Source: Ophthalmolycus amberensis
Lineage: Eukaryota > Chordata > Actinopteri > Perciformes > Zoarcidae
Length of the DNA: 64,000 bases
Direction of reading: 5' to 3'
Assembly: GCA_024529925.1 (NCBI GenBank)
Contig: JAFEUB010001797.1
Span: 1,224,501 to 1,288,500 of the forward strand
The notes under the pieces are model-generated. The model had not been told where the DNA came from. It searched no databases and was given only the letters and a program-made list of their open reading frames with translations. Below, in pieces: positions 34,876 to 47,556 of this stretch. Position 1 is the stretch's first letter. The number at the start of each line of letters is the position of its first letter. Both the position numbers and the translations under genes were made by a program.

Positions 34876-35647
34876 GCTCTTCTCTTGAGCACATGTTTTT
34901 GTCACACCGTAACAAGCTCACTATCTCCGACAGATTTTCTGTTTGATTTTTTAAAATGTCAATACTTACTGTCGTACAGGGAGAGGAAATTGCCCGCGCT
35001 CAATCGCTCGGTCTTGCTTATTGAATCAATGGACAATCAACAAAGTTTGCTTTCGGGGGGGCGATGAAGAGGGTGATAAATTGCTGTCATAAACTAATTA
35101 GAGTTTTTGCTGCTGCTGGTGACCACACAGCCGGAGGACGGGCAGCATTCAAAGAGTTCTTTCAAAAGAAAGATTGGGATGTGGGTACTGGAAGCCACCT
35201 CCACGACTTCAATAAACTCCCCATTGTGTAAAACAATAAGCATTTATCAGCTGGTTTTCTCAACCACTCTCTCTAATGGCTGACTGTCGGCTCCCATTAT
35301 CTCTCCCATATATCTGTAAATCTGTCTGTGGTGTTTTCCCCTCAGTCTGTGTACGAATTTAGTGTGGACACGCCAAGAGGTGTGACACAAACCTACCTCT
35401 CTGGTGAGTGGGAGTGCGATTGAGATGCTATCACTTTTGCACTTTGGTGGGTCATGAAGCAACGTTCTGTTGCCTCAAAATTATCTTTATTTACATCTCG
35501 GCACAGTTAACAAAAAACAATCCTTTAAAAAAAACAATTTAATATTCTCTGTGTCCTGGTTGCTGTTGTGGCTTGTTGTTGTCTGATCATGACAGATAAG
35601 ATAAAAGCTTTCTGGAATAAAGTCACTGTGGTATCAACCTCTCAACA
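34876..35647. other. Non-coding DNA
   Basis: Nothing recognised. Confidence 0.45.
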
Positions 35648-35706
35648 GATTATGTGGTGGTGGTGCCACCACATAATCCTACGTCATTCAAGCCTACGTC
35701 ATTGAA
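35648..35706. repeat. Perfect 13-bp hairpin and short direct duplication
   Basis: gattatgtggtgg at 35648-35660 pairs with ccaccacataatc at 35666-35678 around a 5-nt loop (tggtg). Directly after it cctacgtcatt is duplicated at 35679 and 35694. Confidence 0.8.
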
Positions 35707-35759
35707 GATAAGTCAACATTGACTTTTGTTTTTACAAGGGGCACCAACACTGGTCTCCT

Positions 35760-35915
35760 GGGTGAAAGTTCCCTGTTATCCTAAACGTGACTGAGTTGTA
35801 TCCTGTGAAGATGGAAGTTCGTTTTGAAAAGAATGTATGCTTGTAACAAGCTGAATTTGACACGCGTTGGACTTTCGTATGAAAATGCACGAAAAATGAG
35901 AGGTAACTTTTTCAC
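35760..35915 (+). repeat. Dispersed fish repeat, family 2 fragment
   Basis: Contains tcctgtgaagatggaagttc and gttttgaaaagaatgtatgc, matching 63708-63745 (tcctgtgaagacgggaattt, attttgaaaaggccgtatgc), then ttggactttcgta as at 63778. Confidence 0.6.
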
Positions 35916-37110
35916 AAGTATATACACTAATAACCCTTGTACATTGGGTCATATCACATATTTTTGTAAGATCAGGCTGTATGAAAAGCAGTTAGTGTTG
36001 GTGGCCTCCAGACTGAGCATCGTGCCCACCTTGCAGTCGGATTGAAGCATTCTTGGAAAATGTGTCTACCCTGCACTTAAGTATGATTTATGTGCAGCAG
36101 GAGACCAGAGAGAAGTTCTTAAAACCACACAAAATGACTCCTTCTCTGATCCCTTTAAGGTTGGCAGAGAGTAGAAGAAATAGTACTCTGGTGTCAGTCG
36201 ATCACCTGAAACACTTCTAGTGACATCAGTATTTTACTGTATGTATCTGGGGTGACGAGAGTCCGTCTGCTCTGCCCGCCATCCAACAGAGCTCTTTGAC
36301 TGTTTTTTAATGGGAAGATGCCGGAAACGCATCCCTGCTGGACCAGCAGCATAGTAACTAACTCCCGCTGTCTTTAAAGTCTGGGCAAGCAGGAGCACTC
36401 GTTTACCCAAGCATCATTAATCTTACTTTTCCTCGGCCTGTCCTCCTTCCACCTCCTCTTCTCCCAGGGTGGTCTCCCTCGGGCACTCGTTTGCCTCCCC
36501 GGCTCATTTTGCTTCTATAAAACCGACACACATGCATAGAGTTGCACACACACACATACTCATGCCCTCTATATCTCTCGTGTTATCCCTCCCTCTCCCT
36601 CTCCCTCTCTCTCTCTCAGCCCGGAGTTGGGTAGGGAGTACAAGAGCGGCAAATGTCTGAGATGCTGTAGATCAGACAGGGCCGGGCCAGAGCAGAGCTC
36701 CCACAGACGCAGGCTGTGATCAGATGAGAGCAGGAAGGGAGCATGTATACTGACTCAGCACCCCAACTCTGGTCGAACGTGCACATTACAACCCTGTTTC
36801 CCTCTAAATACATTTATACAGTATATGACTAATTAGGCTTCGGGAGAAAAAGTTATTTCTGTCCGGCTACACTTTTCTTTTCCAAAAGCAGGAAGTTTGA
36901 CATTGTTATACTGGAGGAACTTGGGGGTGCATTGTTGGGTGTATAGAGCGCAGACATTGGAGGGCCACATCTCTTTTAGGGTTAGGCTAATAAAACACTA
37001 AGTCATTGTTTTTCAATATCTATAAAAGGGACCTGATCTTTGATTGAGTGAGACGGGCTTCACCTTCCTAAACACATACTTCACTATTTGCACATATGGT
37101 ACATAATGTA
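35916..37110. other. Non-coding DNA
   Basis: A CT-rich tract at about 36584-36618. Otherwise nothing recognised. Confidence 0.45.
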
Positions 37111-37390
37111 CTTTTAAGTTCCAGTGTGTAGCATACCAGGGCATCTATTGACAGAAATGGAACAAAATGTTCATATTTGTCATCACCTCATTGCGTTTTT
37201 GTCAGCTTAGAATGAGCTCCTTATATCTACATAGGGAGTTCACAAAGGCCGCCATGTTGCAGCGCCATGTTTCATGTTACAGTAGCCCAGAACGGACAAA
37301 CTAAACACTGGAAAGAGAGGACCTTTCACGTTTCTACGTTACCTGAAGGCCACCATTGTTCTCTCTCACTTGTGAAACTGCAACAGTAAA
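37111..37390 (+). repeat. Dispersed fish repeat, family 3, copy 2
   Basis: Begins ttttaagttccagtgtgtag and includes gggcatctattgacagaaat, ttatatctacatagggag, ccgccatgttgcagcgccat and cgttacctgaaggccacc. It shares its middle with 20838-21000. Confidence 0.7.
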
Positions 37391-38792
37391 GTTACTTCTA
37401 AGGTTTTGCACTATAGTTCACGTTACCAGAGTTTTGGAATTGAACGAGTGACAAAGCTCATCGTAGCCTTCCTGTGAGTCGTTAGCCAGTCATGTAAACG
37501 TCCACCACGCTCTTGACCGAACCCGAACTAAGTGGTTTTGCTGCCTAAACCTAACTTACTTAGAAGAGCATGTAGGCTGGAGACGGTAAGAAAGGGGTGT
37601 GGATTTGCATACTCTCTCACATACATCACAAAAAGTTTATGTGGCCTTTTTTCATTTAAAAAAGCCTTCATAAAGAAAGCTGCAGGGATCTGAGAGAAGT
37701 TTCTGCCTATATTATGGGCTTTTATTCAGGCATAAATAACAAAAGTAAGGACTCAACCAACCAAGCACTCATGTTTGTGTGGTAACTTCAAAGCCCCAGG
37801 CTGTTTGAATGCATTTCTTTGACCGCCCTTGCATGAACCAACGGTGGGTAAAATCAAGGCAGACAATGAGATTGCCTTGATGTGAATAGGTAAAGCTCGA
37901 CGCGGAGGACAGCTTTGCATATTATGGAGCTGAGTGAGTCAGAGTTTGAGGAGCTCTTCATCAGTACTCTATTGTGAGAGCAAGTGCTGATTGCTGCCTG
38001 GTCGTTGTGGTTAAAGTTACTAAAGTCCTCTTCAATATTGCTACATCATTGTGTCGACAAGAAAAGATCCACATCGCTGCTTTGTTCTGCTGCTGTGTTG
38101 GCTTATCCGCCTTTTATTATCGGTAGTCAAGATGTTTTCTTCACCTGTTCCAGATGGTCTACGGCTCATTTCTAACGGCTGGATAGCTTTCATTTATTTC
38201 TTTATTTATTCGTCACTCTTAGCCAAGGCAGCTGCAAAGCTCCAACACGTTGACGTGACTGTAACACTGAATGAGTGAGCATGTGTTGTGAGAAAGCACC
38301 AATGAGACCAACTGTGAAAACAGGCATATTTCTTGTTGAAAGACATGTTTTTAGTAAAATTAATGCAGATGAGTGCTTAACAACCCTTTCTTTAATACCG
38401 GGTCAAGAAACACCGGCAGAAGATAAATCTGGAGATGATGCTATTCGGTCAAAAATCTCTGGTCACATTAATGCAGATCAATATTTGATCATTTCTGTAA
38501 TCTAAGATATTCAGGAGTGATGGCCTGTGATATTAATGTGATAACATCTGATTAATATCTACCTTTTTTACTTCATCCAAATGAGTGTAAGAACAATGAC
38601 TTATTGTAGAAGCATTATTATTCCACGGGCACGATACAATAGAATACAAAGACTCTGTCAAAGAAACAATTACAGATTCAAACAGAAAAGGACTTCACTC
38701 TAAATCACGACTGCTGCTCTTGTACTCGACTTAAATACAGTTTTAAAGTACTTTTACTTGACTTGAATATGTCCCAATTGAGAAACTTCATA
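37391..38792. other. Non-coding DNA
   Basis: 37525-37565 (agtggttttgctgcctaaac) is a piece of family 2. The rest is unrecognised. Confidence 0.4.
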
Positions 38793-39128
38793 CACTCTTC
38801 CTAAAGGGCTGAGGTTCTACCCAGAACCATTTGCGTTGAAGAACCCTAATTTGAAGAGTACGTTTTTCGAAGGTTCTTTGTTAGACAAAGGGTTCCATCA
38901 AGAACCCGTTTTCATACAAAGAACCCTTTTTGGAAGTAAGAGTTCTTCAAGGTTGTTGAAAGCATGGGTGTTAAAAGATCCTCCCTTGATTGCTCTGTTC
39001 TGCAGAACCTCTCAACTTTCACAGATGGTTCTAGGTGGTAGAACCCTCTGAAAGGGATCCAGGTCTCATATGGGAACAAGCTGAAGATCTGTATATGGTT
39101 CTAGTTAGTACCTTTATTCCTAAAAGTG
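38793..39128. mobile_element. 336-bp MITE with TA target duplication
   Basis: The ends are cactcttcctaaaggg and, complemented on the right, cacttttaggaataaagg. TA lies directly outside each end (38791-38792 and 39129-39130). The interior repeats aaccct/agggtt and ggttctt/aagaacc motifs, typical of a MITE I recall from many fishes. It has no coding capacity. Confidence 0.7.
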
Positions 39129-39130
39129 TA

Positions 39131-41050
39131 CTATTTACTATCATACTGTGCTGAAAACCTTTCAGATCTCTGAGTTGTGAGCAGTTCCACTCTGATAAAT
39201 GTTTCAGACAGTTTTATTTAAATATTAGTTTGAGGCCCAAAGAGGTAAAATTATCCAAGAAGCAAATATTGGAGAAAAGTCCAAAGGATGGAAACTAATT
39301 TGCATAACAGAACTGTATCTACTTTCCTGCTACATTAATCATCTCACGACTCCCAAGATGCATCTTGTTAGCCTAAAGAGCCCCCCCCCTTGGTAGAGAA
39401 TCATTGGACTAGAGGACCTGCAGTAAACTAGTTCTACCTCTGAAAAATACTGCTTACATATTCATGCATAAATATAAACAATCTAATAATGTCACAGATG
39501 ATAATAATATAATCATAGGGATAATTTCCAGAAGGAGTGCAGTTTGCTGACAATACTTGTGTGCTTTCGTAGGATTTGGAGTAATTTTGCATTGTTGCGA
39601 TGTTATTTTTCCCCATTAAGTACTTTAGTGAGTACTTCTTCCACCACAGCAGCAGATCCAACGATATGATATGCCAGTGTTTATTCCTGCACATTCCTGC
39701 TCTCACTAACAAACACATAAATGGGAAATGAAGGATAAGGACACCAGAGAGTGCCTTTGTTCTTGTACAGTCTCCTGCCCCCATACTTACCAGGTGGCGG
39801 CAGTGATTTGGCTTTATTTGGATCATAACTCCCATGTTAATTATTTCGATGACTTCTAGCCGGGAGTCATGCTACCAATAATACATGCAATCGTACCCTA
39901 TGGTTTAAAACTGTTTTTTTATTTCAGGGACATTTCTAAGGCTAATTGAAGCAAGCGTCTATGCACTGTTTGGTTAGCACAGAGCTGCAAAATGGGTTTT
40001 AATGGTCTCCTCGGGGCAGAAAAGTCAGTTGGAGCCTCACAATCACTGTAATTATTAAAGAAAGTGAAGGTTACCAGGAGGGAAGCTAAACTTCTGACTG
40101 TTTCTTGGGTGGAACAATAAAAAACATGTTTTATTTACTGAAATTGCTGCTGAGCATGATCAGAAAAGAGAGCATAGTGTAGTGTTGAAGATAGTAGAGT
40201 TGTTCAGATACCATCGGTATGCCTACCTTTTTATAGTAATTTTAATTGGTTTAAATCATCACCCTGGTCATTTTCTGAATGCAGACTGAAAGGAGAAACA
40301 ACAAGGCAGACATTTCACAGTGCACTGCAGTAGATTACAGCTGTAATTTCAATAGCTTTGCAAAGTAACAGTATTTAGCAACATGCGCCCTTTTCATTAA
40401 TTAGTCCATTTATTTGTTTCTTCTTAAGTGCGTTGATTGATTTGTTGTTCTCATCAACAACTGCCTCTCCGATAATGTGGGGCAGTTGAGGGGGGGGGGG
40501 TGATCATTAAAAATCCATTGTTTGAGAGAACAACTTCAGACGCTTGGCAAGACTGCCGGCCCCTCTCCCAATGAGTGCAATTAATGTTCCCAATGGCTCC
40601 TAATAATAACGAGCAAACGAGAGAGAAAGATTCAGAGAGAATCAGATGTTCAGCATGGGACCAGAGGGAGAAGGAGGGTGCTCTTTATCTGGCTCTTTAT
40701 GGATTCCGCCCTAATTGACTTCCTTATTATGAGTGATTCAGAGCAGCCTTTTGGGAAACATCCCCCTTTGGTGCTTTATAAAGACCAGAGCTTGATTGCC
40801 CAAGAGGACAAGAACCACAGGTGATGTGGGTCCCAAACTGCTGCATTGCCACTTGCTTTCAAAGCCTGTACGTCTGTGCAGCTTATCAACTAATAAGGAG
40901 GAAAATACAGTTTCTTGTTTACCACCAGATGCCTAGGATCCCAGATATGTGACTCGTTGCCAAGATACGACTAATTGCCTGACTTGTGGTTGTGATTAGA
41001 TGCAGTTTAGCAAAAAAAAAAATGTCTTTGTTTGCTGTACAGTGAGAATT
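39131..41050. other. Single-copy-looking non-coding DNA
   Basis: No gene. A G10 run lies at about 40490. The part 40560-40800 has a non-repetitive texture compatible with a conserved element, not testable here. Confidence 0.4.
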
Positions 41051-41510
41051 AAAGGGATAGTTTAGATATTTTTGAGACAGGTTGAATGAGCTACTACATA
41101 GACTTTATGTAAGAGGTGAACAAAGTCATCGTGACGTCACCCATTGGTTGGTGGAGTTCGGCGATTTCACCGTCGCCATCTTGGATTACGGCCTTCGCCA
41201 TGTTGTTTTTTTGGCAACCACTGAACGGAAGTTACCATATTTGGAATGTGGAGGAGTGACGCAGTGAAGCAGTATACAGCTCTGGCAGCGGCAGCGACCT
41301 GTCAAATCACAGTATGCCCGCCCTAAAGCATACTCCACTTCATGGTCTATTTGACTCTCAATGGAACCATCATTTACTAAATGAACATCATGCTATATTG
41401 AAGAAGAGTTGAAACTAGAGATTGAGACCATAAACTCATGTTTACAGTGTTTACTGAGGTAATAAATCAAGTGGAAGTAGAGTCATTTTCTCATAGACTT
41501 CTGTACAACC
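41051..41510 (+). repeat. Dispersed fish repeat, family 4
   Basis: Contains aaagggatagtttagat, tcgccatcttggattacgg, ttttttggcaaccactgaac, aaccatcatttactaaatg, gaccataaactcatgtttac and ttctcatagacttctgtaca. I recall this order from percomorph genomes. It has no coding capacity. Confidence 0.5.
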
Positions 41511-44500
41511 TGTAAACGTGAAAAGAAAAACATACATGACATTCAATATTCCAGTCTGTCAGCGCTGTTGGTGTTTGAAACGCACACTTTCAGAATGTAG
41601 ATGATGATGGCATGATTCGAAGCGGAGGACAAAAGAAAATTATGTCATTCATTGTTCTCATGAACACTGGAATGTCTGGATGTGACAGCCATTAGAAATG
41701 TGCTTCAATCAGCATTAAGTCTCAGAAGGTGCTAATCATTTTAATGTAACTGCGTGTGGTTATTAGCGCTGATCTTTGTGAATTTGACTGTTTTTGCAAT
41801 GAGGCTCATTTGCATTGAAAGGGGCTAATTTTGTGGCAAATGTGCGCATGCTACCTCATTTATATATGATTCAAATAGTTTAAATAGCTGATGTGTGAAC
41901 TTTACCCAAGAAACTTGAATAAATACAGTTGTTTGAAGGACATCTTTTCACAGTAACATAAAATAGACGAGTAGAGAGGAATCATGACCTGTTTAGCTAC
42001 CTAATACTAGCTCTAAGCAGCTTATAATGAATCATTAAAACTTCTAATTCCAAGAATACGTTTTATCAATAAAAATACAATCTTTTATTTACTTGTCATT
42101 TGAAATGTGTGTTTTATGCAGAGCAGGTGGTTTCAATTTTTTGTGAGACGTGGTGAAAAATATAGTCTGGAGCCATGCATACCAACAACACAACAACAAA
42201 AACGATCAGTTCAGGTCAATCAGCAATCAGTGTTGACGCGAAAAAACAAAAAACCAATTCATTTCTAAAAGTTAGATTTGCTCCCTTTTTTCTGTTGATC
42301 CGATCTGTGCCTCAAAAGCGTGATACGATCCCAACTGTGAGTGTTTCGAACTGTTGCAAATAACATAGGAGCACCAAAACCCTATTTGCTTGGCAGTGCA
42401 GTTAGGAGTGCAGTTCACCCTTTGCGGATTGGTTTTAGAGTTAAGACAATTTATTTTCCTCTTATTTGAGCAAGTTTAGTGACCACAAAAGCAGCGCAAT
42501 CCTTTTGTGAGTTTGTCCTTGAGTGCCTTCACTCGAGTCATGGATGAACCGTCTGCATTAGGTGCACCACTTCTTTTCTTTTCCTTCCAGGTATCTAGTT
42601 CATACTTAATCATACAAATGTACATAAAAATAATGAATCAAGGAAGTAGTTTGCACGCTGTAATACTCACATTTTGTCTTTCAACTGCGATGTTTTAATT
42701 TAAGACCTTGACATACCCAACGACAGCAAACAGTTAGTTAGAAGGAAGAAATACCTCTTTACAATAAGGCATATTTTATACATTTAATAAGGATGATGAG
42801 TTTTTTTAGTTTGACATTGGTCTTTTAATTATGTTGTATGCATTCATCATTTTGGATCCGGTTTGGTTGATTAACATATTGACTTTATTTCGGATGTTTT
42901 TAATCAAGTATTTCATTATTGTTTGCTTGGATTACTAGTTAGTACACTCATGAACACATGAATGCATGAACACATGAATGCATTCCAGTGTTTCTAAAGG
43001 GTCAAACTCTTCATTGAATAGAAAGATAAAGAGCTAATCTATAAAGCCAAGATGCATAAAGTCATATCAATAAAGAGTAAACAATATACCAGCTAAATGT
43101 CATTCAATACGTTTTTCTTACTAATGAGCAATTATGGATCTATGATAAATAACCTAGGTGACAACAGTCACAAGATGGAACCAACAACCTCTGCCTTATT
43201 AAAACGTGGTGACAGGGGAAAGGTACAGGTTGTAAAGGAGTGAGTTACAGTAGTAGACGGGTAGTGGAGGACATGTGTATATATGGGACTATGTGTGGTA
43301 GTGGCATTGGTTTGCAGAGCCGGGAACGCAACCTAATTGGCTAAATTAACAAGGTGCTTTACGGGGTTCACTGCAGACAGGAGGGACAATTCTTAAAGTA
43401 AATAACAGCCAATGCTCAACCGCAGGGATATTGCAAGTGATGAGCACAAATGACTGGGATAATTGGTCGATAGTGACTCATCCGCTTAGGCAATGGTGTT
43501 AGTCCTGACAGCCGAGAATTACAAGGATGGATGACATGAAACAGAAGCGAGCAATTCAGTCAGTCGTGAGAGTCCACCCGCCCCACACTTTCGCAAAAAA
43601 CCCTCGTATCTGTGTCTTCTTTGAAACATTTCTTTTTGAGTGCTGCTCAAAAGAATGAATTGACTTTGTCATGTTCCTCACTGCCATTCATTATTAAACC
43701 CTCTTGTTTGCTGTTCGCCGTGGGGGCAAAGCTTTTCTTGCCTTTAATAACCTTTGTGCTGCTGCTCCTGGTCTCACTGTTGTTTTGTTTCTTTCGGTGG
43801 TGGAATGATGGTGGGGATGAATAAATGAAGAGCGGTACTGCGCAGGCTGCACCTCTCTTGCCCGTTCCTCCAGCTGTGGTTTCTCTCGCCTCTTACAGGA
43901 AGTCTATTCCTAAATGACTGGCAGGTAAAATGAGGGAAAAACAGACTTCAGAAAGTCTGACTGCACAACACATAACCTTCAGGGTGGGGACCGGGTTAAG
44001 GAATAAGACATGGAGCTAAGAAAGATAGATGGATGGAAAGGAGGTGGAACATGATAAAAAATGACAGGAGTAGATGAAACCCTAGCCTTTCCCGCCTGCC
44101 TCTCTTTCTCTCATTATTCCTGTCTTCACTCTCTCAGGAACAGGAATGCTTTGGCCATAATGTGAAATCCCCTGGCTGAAACATCCATTACTAATTCCAG
44201 CTAGGGGTCGTTCGCTCGTACAGCCATTAGCTTTGTTCCCTGTCAGCTGATGTTGGATCGTACGTACTGTACAGCACCGCCAATGCTATGTTAGTTTTGT
44301 GAACTGTTGACTGATGTTGGACAGCTGCGTCTTAGCCAATAAATTATATAATAAATTAGTCCGGACACACCACTTTGTGTCCTTTTAATACATTTTGACC
44401 TGATTCAAGCACATTTTTTCAACCCGATCTCATGGGAAGGCCTATAAGTGGCTTTTCGCATATCCATTTCCGCCACGTTTTTTTTTCCGTGAAACGGTCG

Positions 44501-44920
44501 CGGTTATGTTTAGCCAACACAACAACAGTATCTGCAGCAGTTAGGGTTGGCTGCACTGATGTTCACTGAAGCCACCAGGTTAAACACAAGTCATCCGAAA
44601 CATCTGGATTGGTTTGCTGTAAATGCAACTCTACATTTTTTGTCGGCTTCATTTCCTTTCTTGAACCATGAAATAAAATGGAAGGAATTGCCAACAAATA
44701 AACAAATCTTTGGAGGATGTTAGGAGTGAAAGAACGAAAGTGACCTCATTTATAGTTTGAATGAGATGCAGATGAAGGCGGGATGAAAGAGAAGAGGCTG
44801 AGGCTCAGTCGCAACATGAAAGTGAGTTCCAATTACCTTCTCATGGTCACAAGTGTCAGACAAGTCCTGCCTTGTCAAGACAGAACTTCAAGGTTATATG
44901 AGATCTGAATGTTTTTACTT
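41511..44920. other. Non-coding DNA
   Basis: No gene or major repeat. A two-unit 16-bp tandem repeat (atgaacacatgaatgc) lies at 42950-42981. Confidence 0.45.
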
Positions 44921-45551
44921 TTCGATTTCACTTTAGTTTAGTTCGTTTTCAGAGTGCGTTTGCTCATTTCAGTTTCATTTCAGTTTTTCATAAATGTTTG
45001 GTTTTTATATATTTAGTTTTATGTTTTCTTTATGTCAGGGCCAGGTATAATGTCGAAGAAGTATGAAGCTACAACATGCATGGTTTGAGAACTGTGGAGG
45101 AATAGCCATAATGTTTATATCTTTGAGTACTCTTTCACTGCCACAATGTTGTTGACGACATTAAACCTGAGGTGAATCGCTTGGTTAAATGCCATTTGAT
45201 CTGCTACACTATTTGAATCATGCTTTTGGTATTTAATTATACAAGACTAGACAGCATGTGTAAGACAACAAGGATTAACTGAGGCAGCTCATTTTCTGTG
45301 GTTCAGTGTCAGAAAAGTTAATGGGAATTCATGCTGTCTCCTTTTTTCGGTATTGATATATATTGTAGCTTAATAACTCAAACTGAAATGAATTTCCATT
45401 CATTTTTGTTTCATTTTCATTTGTTTTGAACCAGGCAATGTCCTTTCAGTTTAGTTTTAGCTGGTCTTAAAGGATATCATTTTTATATAATTTCATTTTC
45501 CGACAATGTCTTTTATTGCCTCTTTTCATTTTCGTTTCAGCTTTAGTTGGA
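44921..45551. repeat. T-rich repeat with TTTCAGTTT-type strings
   Basis: Both ends of the stretch (44930-45020 and 45380-45545) are rich in ttagttt, tttcagttt and ttcattttc, with a more ordinary middle. Fish genomes contain a dispersed element of this texture. It abuts copy 2 of the CpG-rich repeat. Confidence 0.4.
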
Positions 45552-45728
45552 GATAAAACTTAGCTGAATTTCAGGAGCAGGGCCACGCCTCAGCCACTCC
45601 CCCGCTTCCGGCCACACTCCTATAAATACCTACCCACTCTAAGCCTCGGCTCGCTCGCGCTTTCCGCACTCGCAACCGGAACGCCACGCAGAGAAAACAA
45701 AAACAAAAAACCTTACCTCGCCTGAAAC

Positions 45729-45968
45729 ATGGACCTGCCGTCCATCAGGCCATCCGACGACGACGACCAGTTCGCCTCCCCAGAGGCCACCCGTACAGCC
45801 CAGGGAAGCACTCGACCTGCCGCCCACGAGACGCCGCCAACCGCCATCGAGAGGGTCCAGGCAGCTCAACGCAGCCAAACCCGCCGATCTCCACCACGCC
45901 GACCAGCTGCATCCACCCGCCAGAATCCGACAATACGAAGATTCAGACTCACGGCTGTGATCCAATAA
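45729..45968 (+). pseudogene. Short frame at the start of the repeat, gag-like position
   Basis: 79 codons starting MDLPSIRPSDDDDQFASPEA, rich in Arg, Pro and Thr, ending TIRRFRLTAVIQ. It starts about 105 bp after the TATA box, where a first structural protein of a retroelement would start. The following sequence keeps similar residues in another frame (RSRPSSGTSLRRLWLPGT), so a frameshift or stop has broken it. No zinc knuckle or known domain was seen. Confidence 0.3.
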
Positions 45969-46632
45969 CTCACATCTCGGTGGAAGAGGGTAGACAACGG
46001 AAACGTAAATCCAGCTCTCTCCTTCTTCGCTCGCTCCAGACCCAGCTCCGGCACGAGTCTCCGACGACTCTGGCTACCCGGCACGCCGCGCTCAAAGACG
46101 CCGCCACCCCTCCGCGCTCCAGCCAGGTCCCCCATCGAAGACGCACCAGCTGAGATCTCCAACTGGACCATAGTCCGCCGGCTAAGAGCATCGAAGCAAC
46201 AAAGCAAAACCGTGCCAACTCCTCACAACTTTCCTAAAGTCACGTCAGGCTAAAAAACACAAACGTACCTACATCCAAAACACACCGGCATAACGCCAAC
46301 GACCGTGATGCCACCACGCACCCCCAAGCTCCGCCCTCCAACCCACAAAGTTCCGGGTTGCCAGGTTGCAGCGCGTCACCTCTCATCCCCCTTCACTACC
46401 TCAGGCAAACTCAACTTTCCATAGCGGCAACGAGATGCCGACTCTCTCTTCCGCCCTTCAATTTCCACATTATTCCATCCCACCTTCTGGCCGGATTCAC
46501 TCGTCTGTCACTTCACTGTTCCCTTACACCACCCTTCTTCTGCCTATACCCAGGCACCGGGTTGCCAGGTCTTCTTTCCTCCGTCCCCCTCTCTAAGCTG
46601 TCCCCCTCGGGAACGCAGCTGTCCCCCAACGG

Positions 46633-46748
46633 AACGCAGCCACGTAACGCAGCCACGTAAAGCAACCACGTAACGCAACCACGTAACGCAACCACGTAAC
46701 GCAACCACGTAACGACGCAACCACGTAACGACGCAGCCACGCAACGAC
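46633..46748 (+). repeat. 13-bp minisatellite in copy 2
   Basis: Six 13-bp units of the form aacgcaaccacgt (first two with agcc, third aaagc), then two 16-bp units with an extra gac. Rich in ACGT and CpG. Confidence 0.95.
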
Positions 46749-46900
46749 CGGGGGATCTGCAAGGCCCGGGAGCCGCAGTGGATCCTCAGCTAAGCCTCCC
46801 CCTAACCGCTACTGGCTAAATCTCCATCAACCATTCCTCAACGCTCCAAATAATCGACGAAGGTTCACCCTCGGCTGAGGCGGGGTCCTAGATAGTGAAT

Positions 46901-47525
46901 TTTCCGATAATAACCCTAGACAGAAGAGGAGATGTTCTGCACATTCAGAACAGTTTTAATGCAGAGAGGTGGAGGGGTCAGTGCAGACAGCTGCCACACA
47001 AGCACAGACGCATGGCACAGAGAGGAGGCAGCTGCAACACATTATAATCTAGCGGTGTGAATATTCATGATGAGAAAATAAGATACGGGTGACCATTTAA
47101 AAAAATGAAATGATTAACACGGCTTCCATCGTGGTTATGTTTTGGTTCCATAAAAGGCTCGCCGGTTGCTCCATGTCCTCTAATACCTATTAGTTCAGTG
47201 TGATCCTATTGCACACAACTTTTCCTCTTTTCACTGCTCCTCCTCGGTAAACTTTGTTTGACCCCGGAGACTCTTGAGTTTCCTAAAACAACAGTAAGCA
47301 AGAACATATTTGTATTCCGGGCAGCCGACATAGCGTGAGCGTCTGCATGAGTGCTACGGTCTTTGTTTGCATTTCAAAATGTTTTCCAAGGTGTTGTGTG
47401 TTTGCATGAAGCGTGAAGCCTGCTGGAGTACGAGCTATGCACTGAAACCTCCAGGTTTGCAACTTGCTGTAGAAAAAACAAGAGAGACACTTGAATTACA
47501 CTGAGGACACATATTGCACAGCACA

Positions 47526-47529
<4 letters not shown>
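46901..47529. other. Non-coding DNA
   Basis: Nothing recognised. Confidence 0.45.

Positions 47530-47556
<27 letters not shown>
47530..47556. repeat. (CA)n microsatellite
   Basis: About 13 CA units. Confidence 0.95.

Larger units (their letters stand above)
45552..46900 (+). mobile_element. CpG-rich retroelement-like repeat, copy 2
   Basis: Starts ataaaacttagctgaattt and ends cctagatagtgaat. A clear TATA box (ctataaatac) lies near 45621, and an ATG follows at 45729 with a 79-codon frame. cgcctcagcc at 45586-45595 is perfectly inverted at 46873-46882, close to both ends. A 13-bp minisatellite fills 46633-46748. Compared with copy 1 it has one partial 90-bp unit and lacks about 450 bp before the shared 3' end. 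No target duplication was found. The class is unresolved. Confidence 0.7.

Noticed and set aside
39775..39810. catacttaccaggtgg, resembling the 5' end of U1 snRNA
   Set aside because: The similarity stops after about 15 bases and no U1 stem-loops follow.
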